From contig NZ_CANMZW010000003.1 of NCBI RefSeq assembly GCF_947502445.1, positions 124,001 to 188,000 on the forward strand: 64,000 nucleotides of DNA. The letters are read 5' to 3'. The position numbers and the translations under genes are program-made. The stretch comes from an uncultured Brevibacillus sp. GTDB lineage: Bacteria; Bacillota; Bacilli; Brevibacillales; Brevibacillaceae. The first letter of the stretch is position 1. Each line of letters begins with the position of its first letter. A model generated the notes under the pieces. The model worked only from the letters and a program-made list of their open reading frames with translations. It was not told where the DNA came from and made no database searches. Shown piece after piece: positions 36,880-45,598 of the stretch.

Positions 36880-37658
36880 GGTGAGCCTCCGAGTGCTTTG
36901 ATCATTTCGGCAAATGCCCTGAACATTTTTTCAAACAACCCATTTAATGTAAGTAAAAACGCAGGCATCACGACAATCAGCAGTGAAAAGCTGGCGAGTA
37001 ATTTTAATGGCAATCCGACCACAAAAATATTAAATTGAGGGACGGATTTGGCGATAATACCTAGAGAGAGGTCTACTAGAAACAACGCCACCACAATCGG
37101 AGCTGCCATCATAAATGCACTTAGGAACATGTTCAGAAACACTTTTAACGCAATCATCATGACATTCTCACTGCCAATAGCAGCCCACATCTTATCAACA
37201 GGAATCACTTGATAGCTGCTCATAATCCCACGAATGAGCATGTGATGTCCGTTAATACTAAAAAAATACAGAACAGCCAGCATGTTTTTAAAGTTACCCG
37301 TAATCGGAATGTAAGCACCCGTTTTCGGATCAATTACGTTTGCCATGGCAAGTCCCATTTGCATATCCATCATTCCACCTGCTACTTGAACGGCGATAAA
37401 CATCATTTCACATATGTATCCAAGAATGAGACCTACTAGCGCTTCCTTGATCACGTACACGACAAAGGTCAAATCCATGGGAATCTGGGATTGAACAGGC
37501 AGATACTGAAAACTGATCAACGCCATAATAAAAGCGAGTGCAATTTTAAACTGATTAGGTACACCTTTAATGGAGAAAAAAGGTGCAGATACTACAAAAG
37601 CACTCATTCTCACAAACGTTAGCAAAAAAATAGGCAGGTACATCAAAAAGAGATCCAT
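36876..37658 (-). CDS. fliR: Flagellar export apparatus protein FliR
   Basis: FliR is a core component of the FliPQR export gate. The 260-residue protein is almost wholly membrane segments with the conserved RMSAFVVSAPFF, QFKIALAFIMALI and GMMDMQMGLAMANVIDP stretches. The ATG follows the fliQ stop by three bases and its stop overlaps flhB. Confidence 0.96.
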   Translation of the reverse strand: MDLFLMYLPIFLLTFVRMSAFVVSAPFFSIKGVPNQFKIALAFIMALISFQYLPVQSQIPMDLTFVVYVIKEALVGLILGYICEMMFIAVQVAGGMMDMQMGLAMANVIDPKTGAYIPITGNFKNMLAVLYFFSINGHHMLIRGIMSSYQVIPVDKMWAAIGSENVMMIALKVFLNMFLSAFMMAAPIVVALFLVDLSLGIIAKSVPQFNIFVVGLPLKLLASFSLLIVVMPAFLLTLNGLFEKMFRAFAEMIKALGGSP

Positions 37659-37661
37659 ACG

Positions 37662-37931
37662 CTACCCAACAAAACGATGGAGATTCCCGAAAATATCCAT
37701 CGTAAAATCAAGCATAACTCTCAGCATCCAAGGTCCCACTGCCAGGATCGTAACAAATACGGCTACAATCTTTGGGATAAAGGCCAGTGTTTGCTCCTGA
37801 ATTTGAGTCGTTGCTTGGAATACACTTACAAGTAATCCAACCAGTAAGGCGATCCCGAGAGCAGGTGCCGCAACGATCAAGATCGTGTAAACAGCATTTT
37901 GGGCAATCTGCATTAATAACTCTTGTGTCAT
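37662..37931 (-). CDS. fliQ: Flagellar export apparatus protein FliQ
   Basis: FliQ is an 89-residue, two-helix hairpin membrane protein of the export gate. The sequence has the family pattern APALGIALLVGLLVSVFQATTQIQEQTLAFIPKI split over the two segments. AGGAGG precedes the ATG. Confidence 0.97.
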   Translation of the reverse strand: MTQELLMQIAQNAVYTILIVAAPALGIALLVGLLVSVFQATTQIQEQTLAFIPKIVAVFVTILAVGPWMLRVMLDFTMDIFGNLHRFVG

Positions 37932-37964
37932 GCTCTATACCTCCTAGGCCCCTTCGGAATATCG

Positions 37965-38726
37965 CTAAAAACTGGTTAGTAGTGATTTCACTACGAGATA
38001 CCAACCGTCCACCATGATGAACAACAAAATTTTAAACGGCAATGAGATCATCACAGGCGGCAACATCATCATCCCCATCCCCATTAAAATACTGGAGATG
38101 ATCATATCAATCACGAGAAATGGGATAAAAATCATGAAGCCAATCTGAAAAGCTGTTTTTAATTCACTAATCGCATACGCCGGGACTAATGCATTTAATG
38201 GAATGTCTTGAATCGTTTTAGGTCTTTCTGCTTTCGTAAACTCGAGAAACAGCGCCAAATCCTTTTCCCGTGTCTGTTTCGCCATAAACTCCTTGAACGG
38301 GATGACCGCCGCATTAAAAGCTTGTTCTTGTGTCATTTGCCCCTTCATAAAAGGCTGCACTGCCGTTTCATTCACCTTTCCAATCGTAGGAGCCATAATA
38401 AAAAATGTCATGAATAAAGCGAGTGCGATGATGACCTGGTTAGGAGGCATCTGCTGCGTTGCCAATGCATTTCGGACAAATGACAGCACAATGACGATTC
38501 TCGTAAAGCTGGTCATCAAGAGCAGAATGGCTGGAGCAACAGACAACACTGTCAAGATCAGCAGAATTTGAATCGCCGAGGATGTTTCCTGAGGTGTTCC
38601 GTTCCCGCCGCCTATTTTCAAATCAATGCTCGGAACAAGTGGTGTTCCCACAGGAGCTGCCAGCACCAGGTTTGGTACGGCTAACAGCACGATAGCAAGC
38701 ACGAGCACCTGCAAAACATATTTCAT
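37965..38726 (-). CDS. fliP: Flagellar export apparatus protein FliP
   Basis: FliP forms the core pentamer of the export gate. The 253-residue protein begins with a cleavable signal peptide (MKYVLQVLVLAIVLLA, likely ending at VLA), then has the family motifs MTSFTRIVIVLSFVRNALATQQ, PPNQVIIALALFMTFF and GMMMLPPVMISLPFKILLF. ATG 38726 overlaps the fliO stop as ATGA and has GAGGGGA upstream; starting at 38765 would hide the signal peptide. Confidence 0.96.
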   Translation of the reverse strand: MKYVLQVLVLAIVLLAVPNLVLAAPVGTPLVPSIDLKIGGGNGTPQETSSAIQILLILTVLSVAPAILLLMTSFTRIVIVLSFVRNALATQQMPPNQVIIALALFMTFFIMAPTIGKVNETAVQPFMKGQMTQEQAFNAAVIPFKEFMAKQTREKDLALFLEFTKAERPKTIQDIPLNALVPAYAISELKTAFQIGFMIFIPFLVIDMIISSILMGMGMMMLPPVMISLPFKILLFIMVDGWYLVVKSLLTSF

Positions 38727-39397
38727 TTTCGGTCCCCTCTGTCCTGAGCTTCCTCTTTGGTCCAAGCTTCCATTTGTACAGGCCCTTTATTCATATCTTT
38801 CCATTGTCCCTTTAGCAGCTCTTGAAAGGTTTGTCCATTCACATCAGAGGAAAATAACAGCTCTTCATCATCCTGTTTTTTCTTTCCAAAAGGCAACCAG
38901 CTGAAGGTGAACGGGTTTTTCAACGGCTTTATCTCTGCATCGGCCAGGATCAGATCGAATTCATCCCCTGGTTCAATCTGCCTAAGCAGTTGAACGTTGT
39001 CGCCGACACCAATGACGTACAAGGACTCTCCGATCATCACAACCTGCAAAGTCTTCCCATTCCCAAGTGCAGCTGCGCTTATAATTTTAATTGGCCCATG
39101 ACTTTGAGCAGTTTGTCGCTTACCCAGAAATCTTAGTAATAAATAGATGAGCAGAACAATAAAGCCGAGTGAGAAAATAACCTGAACGAGATAGCCAATC
39201 ATACTCCCTGTTCCACTGCCCGGAATGGCCGCCGGCTGTTCGCCGCCGGCAGGCGCATTGCTTTTTGGTACATTCCCTTGGTTGTACGAATCTGCTACAG
39301 TGCCTTCTGCGAGGGTCGCACCTGGGAAAACAAGCAGCAACAGGAGTAGACTCAAGACCCAGATGATCCCTGTTCCTGCATTCCGGATCTTCATCAT
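38723..39397 (-). CDS. fliO: Flagellar assembly protein FliO/FliZ
   Basis: FliO stabilises the FliP complex during export-gate assembly (B. subtilis name FliZ). The 224-residue product has a signal-peptide-like N-terminus, a short exported segment, a membrane helix (about 75-97) and a cytoplasmic domain with GNGKTLQVVMIGESLYVIGVGD. The ATG shares one base with the cheY stop (TAATG). Confidence 0.9.
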   Translation of the reverse strand: MMKIRNAGTGIIWVLSLLLLLLVFPGATLAEGTVADSYNQGNVPKSNAPAGGEQPAAIPGSGTGSMIGYLVQVIFSLGFIVLLIYLLLRFLGKRQTAQSHGPIKIISAAALGNGKTLQVVMIGESLYVIGVGDNVQLLRQIEPGDEFDLILADAEIKPLKNPFTFSWLPFGKKKQDDEELLFSSDVNGQTFQELLKGQWKDMNKGPVQMEAWTKEEAQDRGDRK

Positions 39398-39759
39398 TAG
39401 CTCAAGGTCTTCTTGATCGCTTCCAAAACGCGATCGGCCTGGAATGGCTTCACGATGAAATCTTTTGCGCCTGCCTGAATCGCATCAATAACCATTGCTT
39501 GTTGTCCCATCGCAGAGCACATAATAACCCGCGCGTTAGGGTCCATCTTTTTAATTTCTTTCAGTGCAGAGATGCCGTCCATTTCTGGCATCGTGATATC
39601 CATCGTCACCAAATCAGGTCCCAATTCCTTGTATTTTTCAACGGCTTGGGCGCCGTCGCTTGCTTCCCCTACGACACTGTAACCGTTTTTCGACAGGATC
39701 TCCTTGATCATCATACGCATGAATGCTGCATCATCTACGATTAATACTTTGTTAGACAT
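39397..39759 (-). CDS. cheY: Chemotaxis response regulator CheY
   Basis: CheY-P binds the flagellar switch to change rotation. The 120-residue receiver domain has the acidic pair Asp9/Asp10, phospho-acceptor Asp54 in VTMDITMPEMDG, a Ser-Ala at the signalling position (MCSAMGQQ) and the conserved Lys in IVKPF. GGGGAGGAG precedes the ATG. It lies between fliY and fliO, as in B. subtilis. Confidence 0.97.
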   Translation of the reverse strand: MSNKVLIVDDAAFMRMMIKEILSKNGYSVVGEASDGAQAVEKYKELGPDLVTMDITMPEMDGISALKEIKKMDPNARVIMCSAMGQQAMVIDAIQAGAKDFIVKPFQADRVLEAIKKTLS

Positions 39760-39795
39760 GAATAGCTCCTCCCCAATGCATGAGTGTTGATTGGT

Positions 39796-41181
39796 TTATT
39801 GTAATTTTTGAACACGATCGATCTGACTGATGATGTCAGTAACACGCACTCCGAAGTTCTCATCGATAACGACAACTTCTCCCTTAGCAATCAACTTGTT
39901 GTTTACCAAAATGTCTACGTGCTCACCAGCCAGCTTGTCCAACTGTATGATAGAGCCAGCAGACAAGTCAAGGATATCTCTGATTAACTTCTTGGTGCGT
40001 CCTAGTTCGACTGTCACTTGGAGTGGAATGTCGAGAAGTAGGTTAAGATTTTGTTCGTCTCCTGTGTATATCGGAGCCCCGCCAAGTGGAGCAAATTGTG
40101 CTGGCTGTACATTTGCTTGGTTCGCAGCTGGACTGCCATAATGCTGGGGTGCCGGTGGTGCCATTGGTGGCTGTTGTTGATATGCTGGTGGATACGGTGC
40201 ATAACCAGGTGGCATCGCATGCTGTGCATAATAATCCGGATACATAGGTTGTGGCGGATACCCCATTGGTGGCGGTGCGTAACCCATCGGCGGCTGCTGC
40301 TGATACATTTGCTGCTGCGCAGGCGCTTCTACAGGTGGTGTCGGTGCCATCGGAGGTGCCATTGAAGGCGTCTGTGCAGGCTCAGGCTGCGCTGACTGCA
40401 CAGGAGGCGCCGAATGAGTGATTGCAGGTATAGCCGGCATCTCCACTGCTTCCACAGCGGCGGCTGCTTCGTCCTCAGATCCTCCAACCAGTCTATCAAT
40501 CATTTTCTTCGCAAAAGAGAGAGGGAGCAGCTGCATAATGTTCGAATCAATCAGTTCTCCATGTTCCCCTACCTTCAGACGGAAGGATACCTTTACGAGC
40601 GGGCTATCATCGTCAGAAAAGCTGTCTCCACCCTTGCCTTGTGCGAGGTCCATTACATCAATACCTGGAGGAGTAATATTGATAAATTGATTGAAGATCG
40701 TGGACATGGACGTAGCTGCCGACCCCATCATTTGATTCATGGCTTCTTGTACAGCACTAATATGTAGCTCGGACATCTCGGTACTCTCCGGTCGTCCGTC
40801 GCCACCCATCATCAAATCAGCAATAACGGCAGCGTCTTCCATTCGGATTACGAGCAGATTGATACCCTTGAATCCATCTGTGTACTCTACATGAACTGCC
40901 ACGTGAGGAATTGGAAATTCGCTTTCCAGCTCGTTTACATTGACAACAGTGACAGTAGGAGTTGTAATGTCTACCTTTTGGCTCAACAAGGTTGATAACG
41001 CAGTAGCTGCACTACCGAATGAAATGTTCCCAATTTCTCCGAGGGCATCTTGTTCAAACGGGGATAGATATACGGCAACATCCTGATTTTCTACCGAATC
41101 AGCTTCCTCTTCATCCTCAACCAAGTTGTTTGCGCGAAGTAGCGCGTCAATCTCGTCCTGAGAAAGCATGTCTCTACTCAT
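39796..41181 (-). CDS. fliY: Flagellar switch/CheY-P phosphatase FliY (CheC-FliN fusion)
   Basis: FliY is a C-ring component that also dephosphorylates CheY-P. The 461-residue protein has an N-terminal SQDEIDALL CheY-binding peptide, a CheC-like domain with both active centres (D45..E49..N52; S142..E146..N149), a linker at about 240-375 extremely rich in Pro, Gln, Tyr, Met and Ala, and a C-terminal FliN domain (LLLDIPLQVTVELGRT). It is longer than B. subtilis FliY because of the linker. The ATG overlaps fliM by 8 bases, six bases from GGGGAGG. Confidence 0.96.
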   Translation of the reverse strand: MSRDMLSQDEIDALLRANNLVEDEEEADSVENQDVAVYLSPFEQDALGEIGNISFGSAATALSTLLSQKVDITTPTVTVVNVNELESEFPIPHVAVHVEYTDGFKGINLLVIRMEDAAVIADLMMGGDGRPESTEMSELHISAVQEAMNQMMGSAATSMSTIFNQFINITPPGIDVMDLAQGKGGDSFSDDDSPLVKVSFRLKVGEHGELIDSNIMQLLPLSFAKKMIDRLVGGSEDEAAAAVEAVEMPAIPAITHSAPPVQSAQPEPAQTPSMAPPMAPTPPVEAPAQQQMYQQQPPMGYAPPPMGYPPQPMYPDYYAQHAMPPGYAPYPPAYQQQPPMAPPAPQHYGSPAANQANVQPAQFAPLGGAPIYTGDEQNLNLLLDIPLQVTVELGRTKKLIRDILDLSAGSIIQLDKLAGEHVDILVNNKLIAKGEVVVIDENFGVRVTDIISQIDRVQKLQ

Positions 41182-42169
41182 TTTGTTCCTCCCCCTCCTC
41201 TATGACTTCATCAATTTGAACAGCAACGCGCCCTTTAAGCGTTCCTGGCTGACCCAGGAATTTCAAATGGTTACCCACTTTAATTTTCAGCTTGTTATCG
41301 ATTGCTTGATCAAGCTGAATCACATCGCCTTTTTGCAGCTGCAAGAAATCTCCTACGGAAATCGTTGCTGTTCCCATTTCAGCGATAATCGGCAGGTTCG
41401 CCGTCTTAACGCGTTCTTCTACACGCATGCGCTCGTCTTCATCACGCGTTTTTTTCTGCTTGGAGAACCAATACTGTCCTGACAATTTTGTCATGATTGG
41501 CTCCATCACTACGTGAGGTAGGCAAAGGTTAATCATACCGGTTGTATCGCCAATCTTTGTACTGAACGAGATAACGACCACAATTTCGTTCGGAGAAACA
41601 ATCTGCATAAATTGCGGATTCATCTCCAAGCCTTCTTGATATGGATCCAACTCAATAATTTGCTTCCATGCCTCGTGGAATGTATCCAGTGCTTTGCCGA
41701 ATACACGCTCCATCACCGTTGTTTCAATTTCCGTAAGTGCACCCATTTTTTCCGGGAGAGCACCCTGTCCACCAAGAAGCCGATCGAGCATGGTGTAGGC
41801 GATGTTTGGGTTCACTTCCAAGACCATACGACCTTCTAATGGAGGGGCTTCAAAGATGTTTAGGATCGTCATCTTGGGAATGGAGCGAATAAACTCGTCA
41901 TACGGTAATTGATCGACGGAGGCAACCGTAATTTGCACGAAGGTACGTAGCTGAGCGGAAAAATACGTCGTCAACAACCGTGCGTAGTTTTCATGAATGC
42001 GTGTCAATCCACGGATCTGATCTTTGGAGAACCGAAGAGCACGCTTAAAATCGTACACTTTGACTTTACGCTCAGTCTCTTCCTTTTTCAGCTCGTTGGC
42101 ATCCATCTCCCCTGAAGAGAGGGCAGCCAACAACGCATCAATCTCACTTTGTGAGAGAACCTCGGCCAT
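41174..42169 (-). CDS. fliM: Flagellar motor switch protein FliM
   Basis: FliM binds CheY-P and connects FliG to FliY in the C-ring. The 331-residue protein has the N-terminal LSQSEIDALLAALSSGE peptide, the middle domain with RTFVQITVASVDQLPYDEFIRSIP and ERVFGKALDTFHEAW, and a C-terminal SpoA-type domain (LQKGDVIQLDQAIDN). AAGGAGGTG precedes the ATG. Confidence 0.97.
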   Translation of the reverse strand: MAEVLSQSEIDALLAALSSGEMDANELKKEETERKVKVYDFKRALRFSKDQIRGLTRIHENYARLLTTYFSAQLRTFVQITVASVDQLPYDEFIRSIPKMTILNIFEAPPLEGRMVLEVNPNIAYTMLDRLLGGQGALPEKMGALTEIETTVMERVFGKALDTFHEAWKQIIELDPYQEGLEMNPQFMQIVSPNEIVVVISFSTKIGDTTGMINLCLPHVVMEPIMTKLSGQYWFSKQKKTRDEDERMRVEERVKTANLPIIAEMGTATISVGDFLQLQKGDVIQLDQAIDNKLKIKVGNHLKFLGQPGTLKGRVAVQIDEVIEEGEEQNE

Positions 42170-42209
42170 ATGTCGTCACCTCCTTGCTATGTATCCATTC
42201 ATCGCTTCC

Positions 42210-42665
42210 TTACGACAAGACTCGCTTGGTAGTTACTACTTGAACGATCTTACCTTCTTGCATGAGGGAGCTGATTTCATTCATGATTTTTGCTTCCAGC
42301 TTGTTGACGCCTTCTGTCCCTTTGATATCTTCTGGTGTTAACCCAGCAAGTGTCTTAATAATCACTTGATTAACCTGCGGCAATCGCTGCTCGAGCTCCT
42401 CTTTTGCAGAAGAATTCTCAGCTGTAATGTTGAAACGAACAATCATGTAGTTATTCGTGAGCAGGTTGGTCGTAATCTCGCCAGTGTCAACGGAATACTC
42501 TTTCATTTCCTTGGCAGACAACGGTTTCATCTGCTTATCTTCCGTAGAAGCAGTCTGTGCTCCCGGAGCGAGATAAGTCTGCCATAGCACAAACGAAATC
42601 ACACCTAAAAGCGAAATTGCAATAATGATGATTAGAGCCATGTTAAACAAACGATTTTGAAACAT
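42210..42665 (-). CDS. fliL: Flagellar basal body-associated protein FliL
   Basis: FliL surrounds or supports the stator around the motor. The 151-residue protein has a single N-terminal membrane segment (about 8-28) and an extracytoplasmic domain with LLTNNYMIVRFNITAENSSA and a C-terminal KIVQVVTTKRVLS. GGGAGG precedes the ATG, and it sits in the usual place before fliM. Confidence 0.94.
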   Translation of the reverse strand: MFQNRLFNMALIIIIAISLLGVISFVLWQTYLAPGAQTASTEDKQMKPLSAKEMKEYSVDTGEITTNLLTNNYMIVRFNITAENSSAKEELEQRLPQVNQVIIKTLAGLTPEDIKGTEGVNKLEAKIMNEISSLMQEGKIVQVVTTKRVLS

Positions 42666-42679
42666 CGCACTGCCTCCCG

Positions 42680-42901
42680 CTATTCATTTGAATCGTCCGG
42701 CATTTTGGGTGTTACCGTTGCCGGATGAGCGTTCTGGTAAAAAGCCTGTACACGCTCAGCGATCGATTCTGCCGAATCTTTGACAATGTACTTTCTGTCG
42801 TTGAACAAAGTAATAACACTATCGGGAGTAGCCTCTACCGTCTCGATATGAGTGATATTCAGATAAAACGTGGCGCCATTAAATCGGGTCAATTTGATCA
42901 T
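42680..42901 (-). CDS. swrD: FlbD/SwrD family flagellar protein
   Basis: SwrD (FlbD family) raises flagellar motor power needed for swarming in B. subtilis. The 73-residue product begins IKLTRFNGATFYLN and has THIETVEATPDSVITLFNDRKYIV, the whole family domain. The start at 42901 is set by AAAGGAG upstream; an ATG at 42955 gives an unrelated N-terminal tail. It lies between flgE and fliL. Confidence 0.92.
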   Translation of the reverse strand: MIKLTRFNGATFYLNITHIETVEATPDSVITLFNDRKYIVKDSAESIAERVQAFYQNAHPATVTPKMPDDSNE

Positions 42902-42970
42902 CGGCTGCTCCTTTCTGGATGAATGGGAGGAAGGACTTTTATGCTTCCCCCGCATTTACCCGTTACCTAT

Positions 42971-43789
42971 TTATCGCTTCAGGTTTACCAGTTCTTCCAG
43001 AACAGAGTCGGATGTGGTGATGATACGGGAATTCGCTTGGAATCCACGCTGAGCCACGATCATCTCGGTAAATTCCTCAGAAAGGTCTACGTTGGACATC
43101 TCGAGTTGACCCGCGATGATGCTTACTTTAATATTATCTGCCGTCGGTTCAAGTGGAGTGTATGGATCTCCATCATTCACATCACCAGCATTTACTGTGT
43201 ACTCATAAAGTGAATTACCAATCTTTTTTAAACCCCCTGGATTATTAAAGCTCATAACCCCGATTGTGGCGATTTCTTCCAAATCACCTTCTGGAGTAAC
43301 ACCAATTACTTTCCCATCCTGGCCGATTGAGTATGAAGTGTACTCTTGTCTGCTAATCGTGATGTTACCCCCTCCTGCAGCTTGAACAGCCAAGCCTTGG
43401 GCGTTTAATAACAGACCATTTGCGTCTCTTGTAAAGTTACCAGACCTTGTAAAGAAACTTTGAGTACCGTCACTCACTACAAAAAAACCTTCACCTTCAA
43501 TTGATAAATCAGTTGGAAGATTTGTTGTCATCGGGCTACCAGCATTAAATACGGTGTCGATTGAACCGATTTTTGCTCCAAGGCCAACTTGAGTTGGGTT
43601 AGTTCCCCCTTTGCCTTCTTCACCAGGCGCTCCAGCGCCTTGAATGTTTTGGCTCAAAATATCTTGAAACATTACGCGACCTTTTTTGAAACCAACTGTA
43701 TTCACGTTTGCGATGTTGTTTCCAATCACATCAAGCTTTGTTTGGAAACCGCGCATACCTGAAATACCCGAGTACATGGAACGAAGCAT
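42971..43789 (-). CDS. flgE: Flagellar hook protein FlgE (FlgG-like)
   Basis: FlgE polymerises to the hook. The 272-residue protein has the N-terminal rod/hook motif LRSMYSGISGMRGFQTKLDVIGNNIANVNTVGFKK in consecutive blocks, a central domain with STDLSIEGEGFFVV-like sequence, and the C-terminal VDLSEEFTEMIVAQRGFQANSRIITTSD helix. The length matches the short Bacillus hook protein; on sequence alone FlgG cannot be excluded. GAGGAGG precedes the ATG. Confidence 0.92.
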   Translation of the reverse strand: MLRSMYSGISGMRGFQTKLDVIGNNIANVNTVGFKKGRVMFQDILSQNIQGAGAPGEEGKGGTNPTQVGLGAKIGSIDTVFNAGSPMTTNLPTDLSIEGEGFFVVSDGTQSFFTRSGNFTRDANGLLLNAQGLAVQAAGGGNITISRQEYTSYSIGQDGKVIGVTPEGDLEEIATIGVMSFNNPGGLKKIGNSLYEYTVNAGDVNDGDPYTPLEPTADNIKVSIIAGQLEMSNVDLSEEFTEMIVAQRGFQANSRIITTSDSVLEELVNLKR

Positions 43790-43890
43790 TTTTTATTTCC
43801 TCCTCTTCTATGTCACACGCAAGGGTTACCTCTGTCGGTCGGTAACCGCCTGGGCTTCCTCTTCAAGGTCCAGCCCTTTATTCATTGGCG
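43790..43890 (-). other. Hairpin-containing gap before flgE
   Basis: Two inverted repeats lie between the preceding gene and flgE on the minus strand: GGGCT with AGCCC (43852-43876) and GGTTACC with GGTAACC (43824-43847). Neither is followed by a U tract. They may be stability or processing structures that raise hook-gene mRNA levels. Confidence 0.4.
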
Positions 43891-44286
43891 CTATACAATT
43901 ATCGCGCTATCAATATTCGTAAATACATTGTCTTTCAAGCTACCATCGTCTACGGCGGTAATAATTTTCCGATTCACGATGCTCACGACGTAAGCCACAT
44001 TATCCATCAGGATGAGAGACTCTTGGGCACCCTTTGCCGCTGCCTTTTGTACGGCGGATTCTAACCGTTCCAGCTGTGGGGCCTCTAGCGAAATTCCCCT
44101 CTGTTGCAGACGGTTGACTGCATGTTGGCTAAAGCTTAGAGGCGATGTTTTCGCGGTTTGGCCAAGTGATTCAGTCAAAAATTGTTGAAACGGTTTACCG
44201 CTAGCTGGTTCAGTCTGTACTGTAGCTCTAGTAACGTGATTCGTTTTCGGAGGAAAATAGGGCTGCGCCACACGAAAATGGTTCAT
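43891..44286 (-). CDS. Flagellar operon protein of the TIGR02530 type
   Basis: The 131-residue protein matches the small cytoplasmic family annotated as 'flagellar operon protein' (TIGR02530), found next to hook genes in many Firmicutes; its function is unknown. Conserved features are FSQHAVNRLQQRGISL, LERLESAVQKAAAKGAQESLILMDNVAYVVSI and ITAVDDGSLKDNVFTNIDSAIIV. AAAGGAGG precedes the ATG. It follows fliK by only 24 bases, the place where flgD is normally found. Confidence 0.88.
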   Translation of the reverse strand: MNHFRVAQPYFPPKTNHVTRATVQTEPASGKPFQQFLTESLGQTAKTSPLSFSQHAVNRLQQRGISLEAPQLERLESAVQKAAAKGAQESLILMDNVAYVVSIVNRKIITAVDDGSLKDNVFTNIDSAIIV

Positions 44287-44310
44287 GGTGCTTCCTCCTT
44301 TATTCCATTC

Positions 44311-45531
44311 CTAAACGATATCGTTAATGCCGCTAGTCGTTTCACGGAGACGATTCCATAAGTCTTCCGCAGTCTCGGTATTGTCTACCAATGCATCAAG
44401 AGCAAATTCTTGTTCCGTTTGCTTCTGTTGTTCTTGCTCTTTTCCTTGCTGTCTTGCCTGCTCTCGTTGCTGCTGGAAGCTGAAAGCCGTTTCCTGCTGC
44501 TGACTCACTTCTAAGCGATCGACTTGCAAGCCTTGCTGAGTCAATGCAGCGCGAAGCTGTGGCAACTGGTTGTCGAGCATGTCTTTTGCAGCTTGAGTTT
44601 CAGCATGGAACTGTGCGGTAATTACGCCGTTGTGAGATTTGATCGTAACGTCAACTTGGCCGAGCGATTGCGGGTTTAATACCAGCTTCGCTTCATGGAC
44701 GCCATTTACTTGCTTGATGTTCATCTTGTTCACAAAAAGCTGTGTCACCTGTTCTGGCAATTGATTTGCATGAACCTGATGTGTTTGTACATTTGGCTGT
44801 TGGAACGTCTGGCCCGGTTGCGCTTGACTGGTTGTTGTCACTACAGGTGCATTTGTAAACGTTAAGCCTTCGTCACCTGGCTTGTCCTGATTTAGTAAGC
44901 CTGCTTGCAAAGATGGCTGGACAGTTTGAGCTTGAATTCCTGCCTCTTGTTTATAAGCGGCTAGTCCGGCATTCACACGCAATGGCTGAATGGCTTTAAA
45001 AGCATCCTGCTGCGTTGTGTTTGTCCCAGCAATGACCTCGGAACGAAGATGTACTGCACTTGTACTTGCACTTGGCTTCCCTATTTCGCCATTCGCTTTT
45101 TGGTTTTTCAGTGCTTCAAGCAAAGCTGCCAGTTTTTCCAGTTTTGCTGAGGCAGGCTCCTCTTGAGGAAGCTTCGCAAGCAGTTGTTTCCACTCATCAC
45201 TGAGCTTATCGACATTCCCTTGCGTCTTACCCAATAATTGCTCAATTGCTACCGTCTTTTCCTCCATTTGGGGCATGAGCTCTTCTGGTACAGACTGACC
45301 AGATGAAAGCAGCTGAGCTAGCAGCGCCATCATTTCTTCCAACGCTTTCAGTTCCTCTTCGCTCAAGCCTTCAGGTGCAACACCAAGTTCCTCTGTTGCT
45401 GACATATTTTGAAAGGCCGACAGCATTTGCAGAGAAAAAAGCTCACCCAATCCTGTACCTTCTTTGGATGCAGGCACGCCCTGAGCTATTGTTGGACTGG
45501 TAGAAGCACCAATTACAGTGTTTGCAATCAC
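44311..45531 (-). CDS. fliK: Flagellar hook-length control protein FliK
   Basis: FliK measures the hook and triggers the FlhB export switch. The 406-residue protein has a poorly conserved N-terminal ruler, a Gln/Thr/Ala-rich middle, and the C-terminal domain with LNPQSLGQVDVTIKSHNGVITAQFHAE (LxPxxLGxVxV core) and LPQLRAALTQQGL. A Gln/Glu-rich tail follows. Start GTG 45531 is eight bases from GGGAGG; GTG 45540 would lie within that site. Confidence 0.92.
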   Translation of the reverse strand: MIANTVIGASTSPTIAQGVPASKEGTGLGELFSLQMLSAFQNMSATEELGVAPEGLSEEELKALEEMMALLAQLLSSGQSVPEELMPQMEEKTVAIEQLLGKTQGNVDKLSDEWKQLLAKLPQEEPASAKLEKLAALLEALKNQKANGEIGKPSASTSAVHLRSEVIAGTNTTQQDAFKAIQPLRVNAGLAAYKQEAGIQAQTVQPSLQAGLLNQDKPGDEGLTFTNAPVVTTTSQAQPGQTFQQPNVQTHQVHANQLPEQVTQLFVNKMNIKQVNGVHEAKLVLNPQSLGQVDVTIKSHNGVITAQFHAETQAAKDMLDNQLPQLRAALTQQGLQVDRLEVSQQQETAFSFQQQREQARQQGKEQEQQKQTEQEFALDALVDNTETAEDLWNRLRETTSGINDIV

Positions 45532-45598
45532 TTCGTTCACCTCCCTGTTTTTTATTGTTGCTTATAGAAAACGATAGAAGCGCAGTATTTACTGTCTT

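Noticed and set aside
43826..43885. A 19-codon minus-strand frame before flgE
   Set aside because: No ribosome binding site and it coincides with two inverted repeats, so the structure explains the sequence better.
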